The notes: generated by a model from the letters alone, not told the origin. Positions 43,777-52,761 are shown, counted from the first letter of the stretch. The stretch is 64,000 nt of DNA from an uncultured Nesterenkonia sp. (GCA_946222885.1 CAMIAK010000001.1:338523-402522), one strand, 5' to 3'. Made by a program: numbers and translations.

Positions 43777-43834
43777 GCAGAGCCCCTGCGGGCGTCACCG
43801 GCAGGGGCGCCGGATCGGCCCGCAGGGGCTCTGC
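43777..43834. terminator. 17-bp perfect inverted repeat, terminator of fumC
   Basis: GCAGAGCCCCTGCGGGC and its exact complement enclose a 24-nt loop that can fold further (CGGCAGGGGCGCCG). It lies 34 bp beyond the fumC stop and ends fumC before the thioesterase gene on the same strand. Confidence 0.8.
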
Positions 43835-43867
43835 AGGATCAGCGGGTGAGGGGTCAGCCCTGCGGAC

Positions 43868-45292
43868 TCAGCCCGGGTGGGTCATGCTCAGCACGTCCAG
43901 CGCCTCGTCCAGCTGCTGCTCGGTGAGCTCGCCGCGCTCGAGGTAGCCGAGCTCGACGACGGCCTCGCGGACGGTCTTCTTGTTCTTCACCGCGTGCTTG
44001 GCGATCTCCGCCGCAGCCTCATAGCCGATGTGCTTGTTCAGCGGAGTGACCACAGAGGGCGAGGCCCCGGCGAGGAAGGCGGCGCGCTCCTCATTGGCGG
44101 TCAGGCCTTTGATCATCTTGTCGGCCATGACGTAGCTGGTGTTCTTCAGCAGGCGGACGGACTCCAGCAGGTTCGCGGCCATCACCGGGATGCCCACATT
44201 GAGCTCGAAGGCACCGTTGGTGGAGGACAGCGCCACCGTGGTGTCGTTGCCGATGACCTGTGCGCAGACCTGGATGGCGGACTCACAGATGACCGGGTTG
44301 ACCTTGCCGGGCATGATCGAGGAGCCGGGCTGCAGGTCCGGGATCGCGATCTCGCCCAGGCCGGTGTTCGGGCCGGAGCCCATCCAGCGGAGGTCGTTGT
44401 TGATCTTCATCAGCGAGTAGGCGATGGTGCGCAGCTGGCCGGAGGCCTCCACCAGGCCGTCGCGGTTGGCCTGGGCCTCGAAGTGGTCGCGGGCCTCGGT
44501 CAGCGGCAGGCCGGAGTCCTCGGCCAGGTTCGCGATGGCCTTCTCCGCGAAGCCCAGCGGGGTGTTGATGCCGGTGCCCACGGCGGTGCCGCCCAGCGGG
44601 ACCTCGGCCACACGCGGCAGGGCGGACTCGATGCGCTCGATGCCGTAGCGGACCTGTGCGGCATAGCCGCCGAACTCCTGGCCCAGGGTCACCGGGGTGG
44701 CGTCCATCAGGTGGGTGCGGCCGGACTTCACGATGCTGCCGAACTCGCCGGCCTTCTCCTCCAGGGCCTCGGCCAGGTAGGTCAGGGCGGGCTTGAGGTC
44801 GTTGACCAGTGCGGAGGTGGCGGCCACATGCACGGACGTCGGGAAGACGTCGTTGGAGGACTGGGAGGCGTTGACGTGGTCGTTGGGGTGGACCTCCTTG
44901 TCCGAGCCCTTCTCCCTGAGGTGGCGGTTGGCCAGGGTGGCCAGCACCTCGTTGGTGTTCATGTTGGAGCTGGTGCCGGAGCCGGTCTGGAAGACGTCCA
45001 CGGGGAAGTGCTCGTCCAGCTCACCGGTCTCGACCTGCTCGGCTGCCACCACGATGGCGTCGGCGAGCTCGGCGTCGAGCACTCCGAGCTCCTTGTTGGC
45101 CAGTGCGGCGGCCTTCTTCACCCGGGCCAGCGCCTCGATGTGGGCGCGCTCCAGGGTGCGCCCGGAGATCGGGAAGTTCTCCACGGCGCGCTGGGTCTGT
45201 GCGCGGTACAGCGCCTGGGCGGGCACCTTCACCTCGCCCATGGTGTCGCGCTCGATACGGTATTCGGTCTGGGATGCAGAGTTCTCTGTCAT
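43868..45292 (-). CDS. fumC: Fumarate hydratase class II
   Basis: TCA-cycle fumarase of 474 residues, tetrameric, no iron-sulfur cluster. Seen: FPVDVFQTGSGTSSNMNTNEV, HPNDHVNASQSSNDVFPTS, SGRTHLMDATPVTLGQEF, GGTAVGTGIN and the signature GSSIMPGKVNPV. The ATG at 45292 is 7 nt behind TAGACT, a leaderless -10 box; a longer frame to 45331 adds non-conserved residues. Neighbours glpX and DUF4245 match the M. tuberculosis Rv1098c-Rv1100 order, with carbonic anhydrase inserted. Confidence 0.96.
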   Translation of the reverse strand: MTENSASQTEYRIERDTMGEVKVPAQALYRAQTQRAVENFPISGRTLERAHIEALARVKKAAALANKELGVLDAELADAIVVAAEQVETGELDEHFPVDVFQTGSGTSSNMNTNEVLATLANRHLREKGSDKEVHPNDHVNASQSSNDVFPTSVHVAATSALVNDLKPALTYLAEALEEKAGEFGSIVKSGRTHLMDATPVTLGQEFGGYAAQVRYGIERIESALPRVAEVPLGGTAVGTGINTPLGFAEKAIANLAEDSGLPLTEARDHFEAQANRDGLVEASGQLRTIAYSLMKINNDLRWMGSGPNTGLGEIAIPDLQPGSSIMPGKVNPVICESAIQVCAQVIGNDTTVALSSTNGAFELNVGIPVMAANLLESVRLLKNTSYVMADKMIKGLTANEERAAFLAGASPSVVTPLNKHIGYEAAAEIAKHAVKNKKTVREAVVELGYLERGELTEQQLDEALDVLSMTHPG

Positions 45293-45299
45293 GCGCCCC

Positions 45300-45305
45300 A
45301 GTCTA
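45300..45305 (-). promoter_or_regulatory. Leaderless-type -10 box of fumC
   Basis: TAGACT on the minus strand, 7 nt before the ATG at 45292. Confidence 0.55.
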
Positions 45306-45342
45306 ATAACGCCCCGCAGCTGCGACGCCACTGTGACGTGAG

Positions 45343-45966
45343 CTACAGCTCCCCGCGTGTGGTGACCAGGTCGGCGCGTCCCTCGGCCAGCCGGTAGGTG
45401 ACGCCGACGACGGCGGTGCGGCCCTCGTCCACGGCGTCGTGCAGGGCCCGGGAGTGCTCCAGGAGCCGGTCGGCGGTCTGGCGGACGTGCTCCTCCACAG
45501 TCTCGTTGACGCCGGTGAGCCCGGCCCGCTGTGCGGAGAGCACCGAGGGCAGGATCCGCTCGACCAGGTCGCGGATGCTGCCGGTGGGCATGTCGCCCTG
45601 TTCGGCGGCGGTGATGGTCGCGTTGACCGCGCCGCAGGAGTCGTGGCCCAGCACGATCACCAGAGGTACGTTCAGCACGTCCACGCTGAACTCCAGGGAG
45701 CCCAGAACTGCGGAGTCGATGACCTGCCCGGCGGTGCGGACCACGAACACGTCGCCGAGCCCGACGTCGAAGATGATCTCTGCGGCCAGCCGGGAGTCGG
45801 AGCAGCCGAAGATCGCGGCCACAGGGTGCTGGGAGTCGGTCAGCGAGGTGCGGCGGGCCGCATTCTGGTTGGGATGGCGGACCTCGCCGCTGACGAAGCG
45901 GGCATTGCCCTCCCTCAGCAGCTCCCAGGCCTCCGCGGGGGTGGGCTGTGCGGTCGTCTCACTCAT
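45343..45966 (-). CDS. Beta-class carbonic anhydrase
   Basis: Zinc enzyme of 207 residues interconverting CO2 and bicarbonate. The zinc/dyad motifs are GCSDSRLAAE (Cys, Asp, Arg) and LGHDSCGAVNA (His, Cys); VFVVRTAGQVID is also typical. Start at 45966: AGGAAGG lies about ten bases upstream, and the ATG overlaps the end of the DUF4245 gene. An ATG at 45987 would add seven residues. Probably co-transcribed with DUF4245; may supply bicarbonate for ppc and fatty acid synthesis. Confidence 0.92.
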   Translation of the reverse strand: MSETTAQPTPAEAWELLREGNARFVSGEVRHPNQNAARRTSLTDSQHPVAAIFGCSDSRLAAEIIFDVGLGDVFVVRTAGQVIDSAVLGSLEFSVDVLNVPLVIVLGHDSCGAVNATITAAEQGDMPTGSIRDLVERILPSVLSAQRAGLTGVNETVEEHVRQTADRLLEHSRALHDAVDEGRTAVVGVTYRLAEGRADLVTTRGEL

Positions 45967-46600
45967 CCTCTGCGCCTTCCTGCTCATCCTGCTCCTCGTC
46001 CTCCTGCTGGCCCTCCGGCTGCTCGCCCAGGGCGGCGGCGACGGCGTCCAGCGCCGTCGCGAACTCCTCCTCGGAGCCGTCCCCGCCGAGCACCACAGTG
46101 GTCTCGTCGACCTCGTTGTGCTCCTCGGTGAGCACGTAGTAGGTGCGGTCGTCCTCCCCGTGGAGGACCTCGAAGACCATGCCGTCCACCGTGGTGGTTC
46201 CCGACGGCGTCGCGGCTCCGGTCTCCTCCGAGATCCAGGTGGGGTTGCCCTCGTCGGTCTGGGCGAAGCCGATGAAGTTCATCGCCCCGGTGGTGTAGCC
46301 GGCCTCCCAGACGGCCACGCCCTGCTCCGCGCGGTTCTCCCAGCGGGCGTAGTTCGCCGACCATTCCTCCGGGACGTCCGGGGCCAGGGGAGCGTAGCCG
46401 GCGCTGTCGGCGGCGTAGCCGGCGGCCTCGTGCACGTCCTCGTCGCGCTGATAGGGCTCGACGTCGGGCTCCGGGTTCATCAGCAGGAAGGCGGCGACGG
46501 CGGCCACGGTCACGACCATGGTGATGACCATCCCGATCATCGGCTGGGAGAGCCGTTTGACCTGGGAACGGGTCAGCTGAGGTTTCTGCTCTTCTGTCAC
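45959..46600 (-). CDS. DUF4245 membrane-anchored protein
   Basis: 213 residues: short basic N-terminus, one membrane helix (PMIGMVITMVVTVAAVAAFLLM), then an outside domain with YAPLAPDVPEEWSANYARW...GVAVWEAGYTTG...FIGFAQT and an acidic Glu/Gln tail. The family is regularly next to glpX (M. tuberculosis Rv1100), function unknown. GTG start at 46600; AAGAAT 6 nt upstream is a weak leaderless -10. It is divergent from glpX and overlaps the carbonic anhydrase start by 8 bp. Confidence 0.88.
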   Translation of the reverse strand: MTEEQKPQLTRSQVKRLSQPMIGMVITMVVTVAAVAAFLLMNPEPDVEPYQRDEDVHEAAGYAADSAGYAPLAPDVPEEWSANYARWENRAEQGVAVWEAGYTTGAMNFIGFAQTDEGNPTWISEETGAATPSGTTTVDGMVFEVLHGEDDRTYYVLTEEHNEVDETTVVLGGDGSEEEFATALDAVAAALGEQPEGQQEDEEQDEQEGAEDE

Positions 46601-46699
46601 AGGCCCATTCTTCCAGAAGCGGTGAGGTTATGATCGAGGCAGACCATCCCTGCGGGACTTGCGCAGCGGAGCCCCCGAGAGAAATGGCCGAGGAAGTCC

Positions 46700-47749
46700 A
46701 TGAACGAATCTCTGAATCCCGAAGACTACTCCCACCTCTCCCCGCGGCTGGCGGTCGGAGACTCGGAGCCGGACCGCAACCTGGCCCTCGAGCTGGTGCG
46801 GGTCACCGAGGCCGCGGCCATCGCCGGCGGCGCCTGGATCGGCTACGGGGACAAGAACGGGGCCGACGGGGCCGCAGTGGACGCGATGCGCTCCCTGCTG
46901 GACACCGTCAACCTCAACGGCGTGGTCGTCATCGGTGAGGGGGAGAAGGACGAGGCTCCCATGCTCTTCAACGGGGAGCAGGTCGGCAACGGCCGCAGCG
47001 GCAACGACGACGCTCCCTCGGCCGACGTGGCCGTGGACCCCATCGACGGGACGCGGCTGACCGCCCTGGGCTACAACAACGCGCTCTCGGTGCTGGCGGT
47101 CTCCGAGCGCGGCTCCATGTTCGACCCCTCCGCGGTCTTCTACATGGACAAGCTGGTGACCGGCCCCGAGGCCGCCGACATGGTGGACCTGCGGCTGCCG
47201 GTGAAGCAGAACCTGCATCTGATCGCCAAGGCCAAGGGCAAGCGCATCAACCAGCTCAACGTGTGCGTGCTGGACCGTCCGCGGCACTCCAAGCTCGTGG
47301 ATGAGATCCGTGAGGCCGGGGCCCGCACCCGCTTCATCATGGACGGGGACGTCGCCGGCGGCATCGCCGCGGCCCGCGAGGACTCCGGGGTGGATGCGCT
47401 GATGGGCACCGGCGGGACCCCGGAGGGCATCGTGACCGCCTGCGCGATCCGTGCGGTGGGCGGGGTCATCCAGGGCCGGCTGGCGCCCAAGGACGACGCC
47501 GAGCGGCAGGCCGCCGAGACCGCCGGGCACGACCTGGAGAAGGTGCTGACCACCGAGGACCTGGTCTCCTCGGACAACTGCTACTTCGCCGCTACCGGCA
47601 TCACCGACGGCGATCTGCTGCGCGGAGTGCGCTACAGCGGAGACCGGGTGACCACCCAGTCGATCGTCATGCGTTCGAAGTCCGGCACCGTGCGGATCGT
47701 GGAGGCCGAGCACCGCGCCCGCAAGTGGGAGTCGTACACCAAGAAGTAG
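46700..47749 (+). CDS. glpX: Fructose-1,6-bisphosphatase class II
   Basis: Gluconeogenic phosphatase of 349 residues. Seen: AAIAGGAWIGYGDKNGADGAAVDAMR, VVIGEGEKDEAPMLFNGE, DVAVDPIDGTRLTA (metal and phosphate site), GTGGTPEGIVTACAIRA and the C-terminal KSGTVR. In many actinobacteria GlpX is the only FBPase. The ATG at 46700 has GAGGAAG upstream; a TATGAT hexamer at 46629-46634 may be the -10 with a leader of about 60 nt. A 68-bp palindromic repeat follows the stop. Confidence 0.95.
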   Translation: MNESLNPEDYSHLSPRLAVGDSEPDRNLALELVRVTEAAAIAGGAWIGYGDKNGADGAAVDAMRSLLDTVNLNGVVVIGEGEKDEAPMLFNGEQVGNGRSGNDDAPSADVAVDPIDGTRLTALGYNNALSVLAVSERGSMFDPSAVFYMDKLVTGPEAADMVDLRLPVKQNLHLIAKAKGKRINQLNVCVLDRPRHSKLVDEIREAGARTRFIMDGDVAGGIAAAREDSGVDALMGTGGTPEGIVTACAIRAVGGVIQGRLAPKDDAERQAAETAGHDLEKVLTTEDLVSSDNCYFAATGITDGDLLRGVRYSGDRVTTQSIVMRSKSGTVRIVEAEHRARKWESYTKK

Positions 47750-47764
47750 GCTCACGCCTTCATG

Positions 47765-47832
47765 ATTCGAGCGGGGTTTCGGCCCTTTTGACGCCGGTTT
47801 CCGGCTGATAAAGGCCGAAACCCCGCTCGAAA
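47765..47832. repeat. 68-bp palindromic repeat (family 2, copy 2), bidirectional terminator between glpX and manA
   Basis: ATTCGAGCGGGGTTTCGGCC... with right arm GGCCGAAACCCCGCTCGAA; nearly the same left arm as the copy after eno (9770-9837) and the same length. It lies 16 bp after glpX and 4 bp before the manA stop, so it can serve both convergent genes. Confidence 0.8.
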
Positions 47833-47835
47833 CGT

Positions 47836-49110
47836 TTAAGTGGCGGGCTGCTGCGGGCGGCCGGGGAGCGCCAGGAAGGCCTGGGCCTGACCCTCGGCGG
47901 AGACGCTGACCGCAGTGTCCTCCTCACCCAGCAGCACGGACTCGCCGGCGGGCACGGTGAGCGCCTCACCTGCGGCCGAGCTCACCTGCAGCTCGCCGGC
48001 GGTGCACAGCAGCACGGCCGGCGCGGCAGGCTGCAGCCCCACGGAGTCGCCGGCCTGCGGGAACTCGATGCGCTTGAGCTGGAACTCCTCGAAGGGCGGG
48101 CGGTAGCTGTAGCGCCCAGGGCCGGAGGGCTCGGCGGGACAGCGGGGGACCGGCAGCACCTCGCACTGGGTGACGGCCAGCAGCTCGTCGGCGTCGACAT
48201 GCTTGTCGGTCAGCCCGCCGCGGAGCACATTGTCCGAGTTGGCCATGATCTCGACGCCGACCCCGTACAGATAGGCGTGCAGGTTCCCCGCCGGCAGGTA
48301 GAGCGCCTCGCCGGGGGTGAGGTCCACCCGGTTCATCAGCAGGGTCACCAGGAGGCCCGGGTCTCCGGGGAAGGACCGGCTCACCCGGGTGAGGGTGTCG
48401 AGGGTCTTGGCCGGCAGCTCGGTGCTCGGCCGCGGAGCCTGGCGGGCGCGCCGGCTGAACAGCGCATTCACCGCGGAGGCGGCCTGGGCGCAGTCCTCGC
48501 GCCCGCTGCGCAGGATGTAGTCCAGGGCGCCGGAGTAGTCCTCGTGGTCCAAGAAGGTCACCAGCCGGTCGAAGACGAACAGCGGGGTCAGCGGCGGCTC
48601 CTCCGCAGTCTCCTCATCTTCCCCAGGGGAGGGCGCCGGCGGAAGGTCCTCCAGCACGTCGCGCAGCATGCAGAGCTCCTCCTTGGCCTCGGCATGCGGG
48701 CGGAATCCGCAGAGCGCGGAGAAGCTGCCCACCGCCACGATCAGCTCCGGCTTGTGGTTGGGGTCCACATAGCTGCGCCGGGGGGAGTCCGCCGGGACCC
48801 CCGCGGCCTCCTCGGCGGCATAGCCGGCGGCGGCGCGCTCCTGGGTGGGATGGGTCTGGATGGACAGCGGCTTCTCCGCGGCCAGGACCTTGAACAGGAA
48901 GGGGAAGGAGGAGCTGGCCTCGCCCGGGCAGAGTTCGGTCAGCGGGGTCTGGGCGCCGTCCTCCCCGGGCACGGAGGAGGGCGCGGCAGGGTGGGCGCCC
49001 ATCCAGAGCTCCGCCTGAGGGGTCGCCGAGGGAGTCCAGCCGAAGTGTGTGCTGAACGCGGTCGTGGAGCCCCACGCGTAGTCCCGCACGGGGTTGGTCA
49101 TCCTGAACAT
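47836..49110 (-). CDS. manA: Mannose-6-phosphate isomerase, class I
   Basis: Zinc enzyme interconverting mannose-6-P and fructose-6-P; 424 residues. Seen: RDYAWGSTTAF, LFKVLAAEKPLSIQTHPTQERA (Gln and His zinc ligands), DPNHKPELIVAVGSFSALCGFRP (catalytic/zinc region), and TPGEALYLPAGNLHAYLYGVGVEIMANSDNVLRGGLTDKHVD. Feeds the GDP-mannose pathway with manC (about 1.7 kb); no phosphomannomutase is in the window. The ATG at 49110 lies 7 nt behind TAAGGT, a leaderless -10. Confidence 0.92.
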   Translation of the reverse strand: MFRMTNPVRDYAWGSTTAFSTHFGWTPSATPQAELWMGAHPAAPSSVPGEDGAQTPLTELCPGEASSSFPFLFKVLAAEKPLSIQTHPTQERAAAGYAAEEAAGVPADSPRRSYVDPNHKPELIVAVGSFSALCGFRPHAEAKEELCMLRDVLEDLPPAPSPGEDEETAEEPPLTPLFVFDRLVTFLDHEDYSGALDYILRSGREDCAQAASAVNALFSRRARQAPRPSTELPAKTLDTLTRVSRSFPGDPGLLVTLLMNRVDLTPGEALYLPAGNLHAYLYGVGVEIMANSDNVLRGGLTDKHVDADELLAVTQCEVLPVPRCPAEPSGPGRYSYRPPFEEFQLKRIEFPQAGDSVGLQPAAPAVLLCTAGELQVSSAAGEALTVPAGESVLLGEEDTAVSVSAEGQAQAFLALPGRPQQPAT

Positions 49111-49117
49111 CGCAGAA

Positions 49118-49123
49118 ACCTTA
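49118..49123 (-). promoter_or_regulatory. Leaderless-type -10 box of manA
   Basis: TAAGGT on the minus strand, 7 nt before the ATG at 49110. Confidence 0.5.
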
Positions 49124-49171
49124 GCAGGATGCGCGCGCTTCCGGGCTGTCGCGCAGATGCGGCCATGGCCG

Positions 49172-49211
49172 GCCCTCCCGGTCTGCGGCGTCTGCTGCCC
49201 GGCAGGAGGGC
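49172..49211 (-). terminator. Hairpin terminator of the purK-purE-LCP operon
   Basis: GCCCTCC / GGAGGGC arms with a GC-rich loop, ending 2 bp from the LCP stop codon (49213). Confidence 0.5.
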
Positions 49212-49212
49212 A

Positions 49213-50877
49213 TCATTGCGGGGTGCACTCGTAGTTGCTGGAGGCAGCCTCCTCCAGCACGCCGATCTGCCCGGCGTCCTGGGCCTCCATGAGGTACTCC
49301 TCGGTCAGCGGCGAGCCGTCCGGCTGGGTCGGCGGGGGCGTCTCCTCGATCGGCGGCTCATCCTCCTCCACCGCCTCCTGGGAGAGCAGCTCTGTGGTCA
49401 AGACCACGGGCAGCCCCTGCTGGAAGGGGCCGGCGCCATACAGGATCGTGCCGAAGGGTGCGACGCCGGCGCCGGCTGAGGCAGAGCCGAAGACTCCCTC
49501 CCCGGCACCCTCCTCCTGCTGCTTGAGCTGCTCCATCCGCTGATGGATCTCGTCGAAGTCGGGGTAGGTGGAGAACAGATCGCCGGCGGTGCCGAAGTCG
49601 GGTGCCCCCAGGGTCAGCCGCTGCGGGGTGTGGCCCTGGGCGTCCACCGCCAGGTCCAGAAGGGAGCCCAGCTGCGACTGCGGCAGGTTGGTCTCGACCA
49701 GGTTCTCGCCGGCGGCCATGATGTCCCCGAACTGGGTCAGCAGGGTCTGCGGGTTGAACTGGGCGATCATCGCCTGCTGGATGCACTGCTGGCGCTGGAT
49801 GCGGTTGTAGTCGGAGGAGAAGGCACGGGAGCGGGCGTAGGCCAGGGCGTCCTCGCCGTCGAAGGTGTAGTCCCCGGGCTCCCACCAGGCGTCGCCCCAT
49901 TCGCCGTCGGGCCGGACGCCGCGGTACGGCACCCAGCCGCCGGACTGCACGGAGACCCCGCCCATGGCGTCGATGAGCTCCTCGAAGCCGCCCATGTCGA
50001 TCATCACGTAGCCCTCCACGGAGAGGTCGAGGGTCCCGGAGACGGCGTCCATCATGGCCTCCGCACCGGGGTCCTCGGCCTCAGGGTAGAGGTGCTGGTA
50101 GTCGTTCATCACCTCGGTGTAGAGGAAGTTGATGATGCACTCGTTGCCGCAGTCGTAGCCGTTCGGGTAGATCTCCCGCATGGGGGAGTCCTCCTCGAAC
50201 TGGGCGTTCTGGAAGTTGCGGGGGATGGAGACGAGGATCGACTCTCCGGTGGCCTGGCTGACGCTGACCACATGGATGGAGTCGGGCCGCAGCCCCTCGC
50301 GGCCCTCACCGGCGTCGGCGCCCATCAGCAGGAAGTTGTAGCGGCCGTCCTCATCGGCGTCGATGGCCGGGCCCCCGCCGAAGATCCCGCCCAGGGCGGT
50401 GCGCCCCTCGTTGAGCATCTTGGCGGCGTAGCCGAGTCCGCCGGAGGTCAGCACCATCAGCACGACGGCGGTCACCGCGATGATCGGACGCATCCCCGGG
50501 GCGAGCGAGGCGAAGTGCACCAGCCGCAGGGCGTCCAGCCACAGCAGCAGCCAGCCCAGCGCCAGGGCTGCGAGCAGCACAGTGCCCACCCACATGACGA
50601 AGGGCTGGGTCAGCGCGCTCAGCAGCGGCCCGCGCAGGAAGAGATACATCACGACGCCGAACAGCAGGGTGAACCAGCAGGCCACGGTCACCGCCAGGGC
50701 GGCACGGCCCAGCCTGCGTGATCCGAAGGCGATCTGCGCGCCGCCGGGGATGAACAGGGTGATGAGCAGCAGCAGGAAGGCCCGGCGGGTGCGATCGGTC
50801 TCCGAGCCTGCACGCGGGCACCGGAGGACGTCCGGTTCGGTGCTGAACCGGTGGTAGGTGATCGCCGGGGCGTTCAC
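49213..50877 (-). CDS. LytR-CpsA-Psr (LCP) family protein
   Basis: Membrane protein of 554 residues that in homologues transfers teichoic acid or arabinogalactan-type polymers from lipid carrier to peptidoglycan. Four hydrophobic helices occupy residues 30-150, unusual compared with the single helix of classical LytR. The LCP domain follows: NFLLMGADAGEGREGLRPDSIHVVSV, ILVSIPRNFQ, YVMIDMGGFEELIDAMGGV and ALAYARSRAFSSDYNRIQRQQ, with the polyprenyl-phosphate-binding Arg residues. C-terminal 60 residues are acidic/Pro-rich. Overlaps purE by 4 bp. Confidence 0.9.
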   Translation of the reverse strand: MNAPAITYHRFSTEPDVLRCPRAGSETDRTRRAFLLLLITLFIPGGAQIAFGSRRLGRAALAVTVACWFTLLFGVVMYLFLRGPLLSALTQPFVMWVGTVLLAALALGWLLLWLDALRLVHFASLAPGMRPIIAVTAVVLMVLTSGGLGYAAKMLNEGRTALGGIFGGGPAIDADEDGRYNFLLMGADAGEGREGLRPDSIHVVSVSQATGESILVSIPRNFQNAQFEEDSPMREIYPNGYDCGNECIINFLYTEVMNDYQHLYPEAEDPGAEAMMDAVSGTLDLSVEGYVMIDMGGFEELIDAMGGVSVQSGGWVPYRGVRPDGEWGDAWWEPGDYTFDGEDALAYARSRAFSSDYNRIQRQQCIQQAMIAQFNPQTLLTQFGDIMAAGENLVETNLPQSQLGSLLDLAVDAQGHTPQRLTLGAPDFGTAGDLFSTYPDFDEIHQRMEQLKQQEEGAGEGVFGSASAGAGVAPFGTILYGAGPFQQGLPVVLTTELLSQEAVEEDEPPIEETPPPTQPDGSPLTEEYLMEAQDAGQIGVLEEAASSNYECTPQ

Positions 50878-51443
50878 TGAGCGGTGCTCCCGGAGGGGGT
50901 GGGCCGGAAGGCCGGCAGCTCGGCGGCCTCTTCGCGCAGCTTCGCGCCCTTGGCGTGGGCCTCTGCGGCAAGCTCCTGCTGGAAGGTCAGCAGCTTCTGG
51001 CGCAGCCCGGCGGCGAACTCGCCCTCTCCTGCGGCCAGGGTGCGCACCGCTAGGAGGCCGGCGTTGCGGGCGCCGCCCACCGAGACGGTGGCCACGGGCA
51101 CTCCGGCGGGCATCTGGACGATGCTCAGCAGGGAGTCCATGCCGTCGAGGTGCTTGAGCGGGACCGGTACGCCGATCACCGGCAGCGGGGTCACCGAGGC
51201 GAGCATGCCCGGCAGGTGAGCGGCCCCGCCGGCGCCGGCGATGATGGCCCGCAGCCCGCGCTCATGGGCGCGCTGCCCGTAGTCGATCATCTCAGCGGCC
51301 ATGCGGTGGGCGGAGACGACGTCGGCCTCGAAGGGGATGCCGAACTCGTCCAGGGCCTCGGCGGCGGCCCGCATGGTGGGCCAGTCGGAGTTCGAGCCCA
51401 TGACCAGCCCGACCAGGGGCGTGTCCTGCTGATCCCGGCTCAT
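50874..51443 (-). CDS. purE: N5-carboxyaminoimidazole ribonucleotide mutase
   Basis: Purine biosynthesis enzyme of 189 residues, class I PurE, moving the carboxylate from N5-CAIR to give CAIR. Seen: GLVMGSNSDWPTM, VVSAHRMAAEM, IIAGAGGAAHLPGMLAS and VPVATVSVGGARNAGLLA. The Ser/His of GSNSD and SAHR are catalytic. It overlaps purK (4 bp) and the LCP gene (4 bp), so purK-purE-LCP is one translationally coupled operon. A C-terminal Glu/Ala-rich tail is slightly longer than usual. Confidence 0.95.
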   Translation of the reverse strand: MSRDQQDTPLVGLVMGSNSDWPTMRAAAEALDEFGIPFEADVVSAHRMAAEMIDYGQRAHERGLRAIIAGAGGAAHLPGMLASVTPLPVIGVPVPLKHLDGMDSLLSIVQMPAGVPVATVSVGGARNAGLLAVRTLAAGEGEFAAGLRQKLLTFQQELAAEAHAKGAKLREEAAELPAFRPTPSGSTAQ

Positions 51444-52720
51444 GCTGCTCCCTCAGTGCGCTCGGACCTGCACGGTCCCTCAGTGTTCTCGGACCTGCAC
51501 GGTCCCTCAGTGATGGTCCGGGCGGCCTCGGCAGCGGCGGTGCGCGCCCGCTGCAGACGGGCCTTCCGCGCCTCCCAGCTCTCTTCGGCCTTGGTGGTCT
51601 GGCTGAGGATGTTCACATGCCCGATCTTCCGGCCGGGCCGCGGCTCCTTGCCGTAGAGGTGGATCTTGGAGGCCGGCGAGCGGCGCATCGCGGCCGGGAT
51701 CGCGGCATGCAGGTCCTGGTTGGCCCCGCCCAGCAGGTTCTTCATCACCGTGAAGCCGCCGGCGCCTCCCTTGACCGCCACCGAGCCCAGCGGCAGGCCG
51801 AGCACGGCCCGCAGGTGCTGTTCGAACTGTCCGGTGACCGCCCCGTCCATGGTCCAGTGCCCGGAGTTGTGGGGGCGCATGGCCAGCTCGTTGACGCAGA
51901 CCCCGGCGGGGCGTCCGGCGTCGGCGTCGTCCTCGGAGATCTCGAAGAGCTCCACGGCGAGCATCCCGGTGACCCCGAGCCGCTCGGCCACGGTGCGGGC
52001 GATGCGCTCGGCCTCGGCGAGGTGGTCCGGGGAGCTGAAGGGGGCGGGGGCGATGACCTCGTCACAGACGCCGTCGGTCTGGTTGGACTCCACCACCGGG
52101 TAGTTCACGGTCTCGCCGGCGGCCGAGCGGGCCACCTGGGCGGAGAGCTCGCGGGTGTAGGGGACCTTCTCCTCGGCCAGCAGGCCGGTGCCCTGCTCGG
52201 CGGCGCGGCTGAACCAGTCCGCGGCCTGGGAGGCGGCCTGTGCGGAGGTGATGATGCGCACACCCTTGCCGTCATAGCCGCCGCGGGGGGTCTTCAGGAC
52301 CACGGGCCAGCCGGAGCTCTCGCCGAAGCTGATGAGATCCTCGACGCCGTCCACCCGTGTCCAGCGGGGGTTGGGCAGACCGAGGTCCTCGATCGCGGCG
52401 CGCATCGCCAGCTTGTCCTGCGCGTAGAGCAGCGCCTCCGGCCCGGGGTGCAGTGCGGCGCCGGTGCCGGTCAGGGCGGAGAGCACCTCGGCGGGGACGT
52501 GCTCGTGGTCGAAGGTGACGGCGTCGAGGCCCTCGGCGAAGGCGAGCACGTCCTCCACCGAGCGGTAGTCGCCGATCGTGGTCCGCGGGATCGCCTGGGC
52601 GGCGGAGGCCTCCGCGGAACCGGCCAGCAGGTGCAGCTCGATCCCCAGCTCCACGGCGGCCGGGGCCATCATGCGCGCCAGCTGGCCGTCGCCGAGGATT
52701 CCGATTGAAGGAGAAGTCAC
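51440..52720 (-). CDS. purK: N5-carboxyaminoimidazole ribonucleotide synthetase
   Basis: ATP-grasp enzyme of 426 residues making N5-CAIR from AIR, ATP and bicarbonate. Seen: IGILGDGQLARMMAPAAVELGI, VTFDHEHVPAEVL, VVLKTPRGGYDGKGVRI, NELAMRPHNSGHWTMDGAVTGQFEQHLRAVLGLPLG and LYGKEPRPGRKIGHVN. The C-terminus carries a small tandem repeat (TEGPCRSER-type nonamers). First gene of purK-purE-LCP, divergent from gtrA. Confidence 0.95.
   Translation of the reverse strand: MTSPSIGILGDGQLARMMAPAAVELGIELHLLAGSAEASAAQAIPRTTIGDYRSVEDVLAFAEGLDAVTFDHEHVPAEVLSALTGTGAALHPGPEALLYAQDKLAMRAAIEDLGLPNPRWTRVDGVEDLISFGESSGWPVVLKTPRGGYDGKGVRIITSAQAASQAADWFSRAAEQGTGLLAEEKVPYTRELSAQVARSAAGETVNYPVVESNQTDGVCDEVIAPAPFSSPDHLAEAERIARTVAERLGVTGMLAVELFEISEDDADAGRPAGVCVNELAMRPHNSGHWTMDGAVTGQFEQHLRAVLGLPLGSVAVKGGAGGFTVMKNLLGGANQDLHAAIPAAMRRSPASKIHLYGKEPRPGRKIGHVNILSQTTKAEESWEARKARLQRARTAAAEAARTITEGPCRSENTEGPCRSERTEGAA
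51451..51512 (-). repeat. 27-bp tandem repeat at the 3' end of purK
   Basis: Two 27-bp units (51451-51477 and 51478-51504) differing at two bases, plus eight bases of a third. As 27 is a multiple of three, it encodes TEGPCRSE(N/R) nonamers in frame. Each unit contains the near-palindrome GGACC-TGCAC-GGTCC. Confidence 0.75.
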
Positions 52721-52755
52721 AGTTCCACATTATGGGTCATCGGGCGACGGGGACG

Positions 52756-52761
52756 TAAAAT
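52756..52761 (+). promoter_or_regulatory. -10 box of the leader ORF/gtrA transcript
   Basis: TAAAAT, 8 nt before a GTG (52770) that opens a short leader ORF. The transcript probably begins at or within a base or two of that GTG. Confidence 0.5.
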
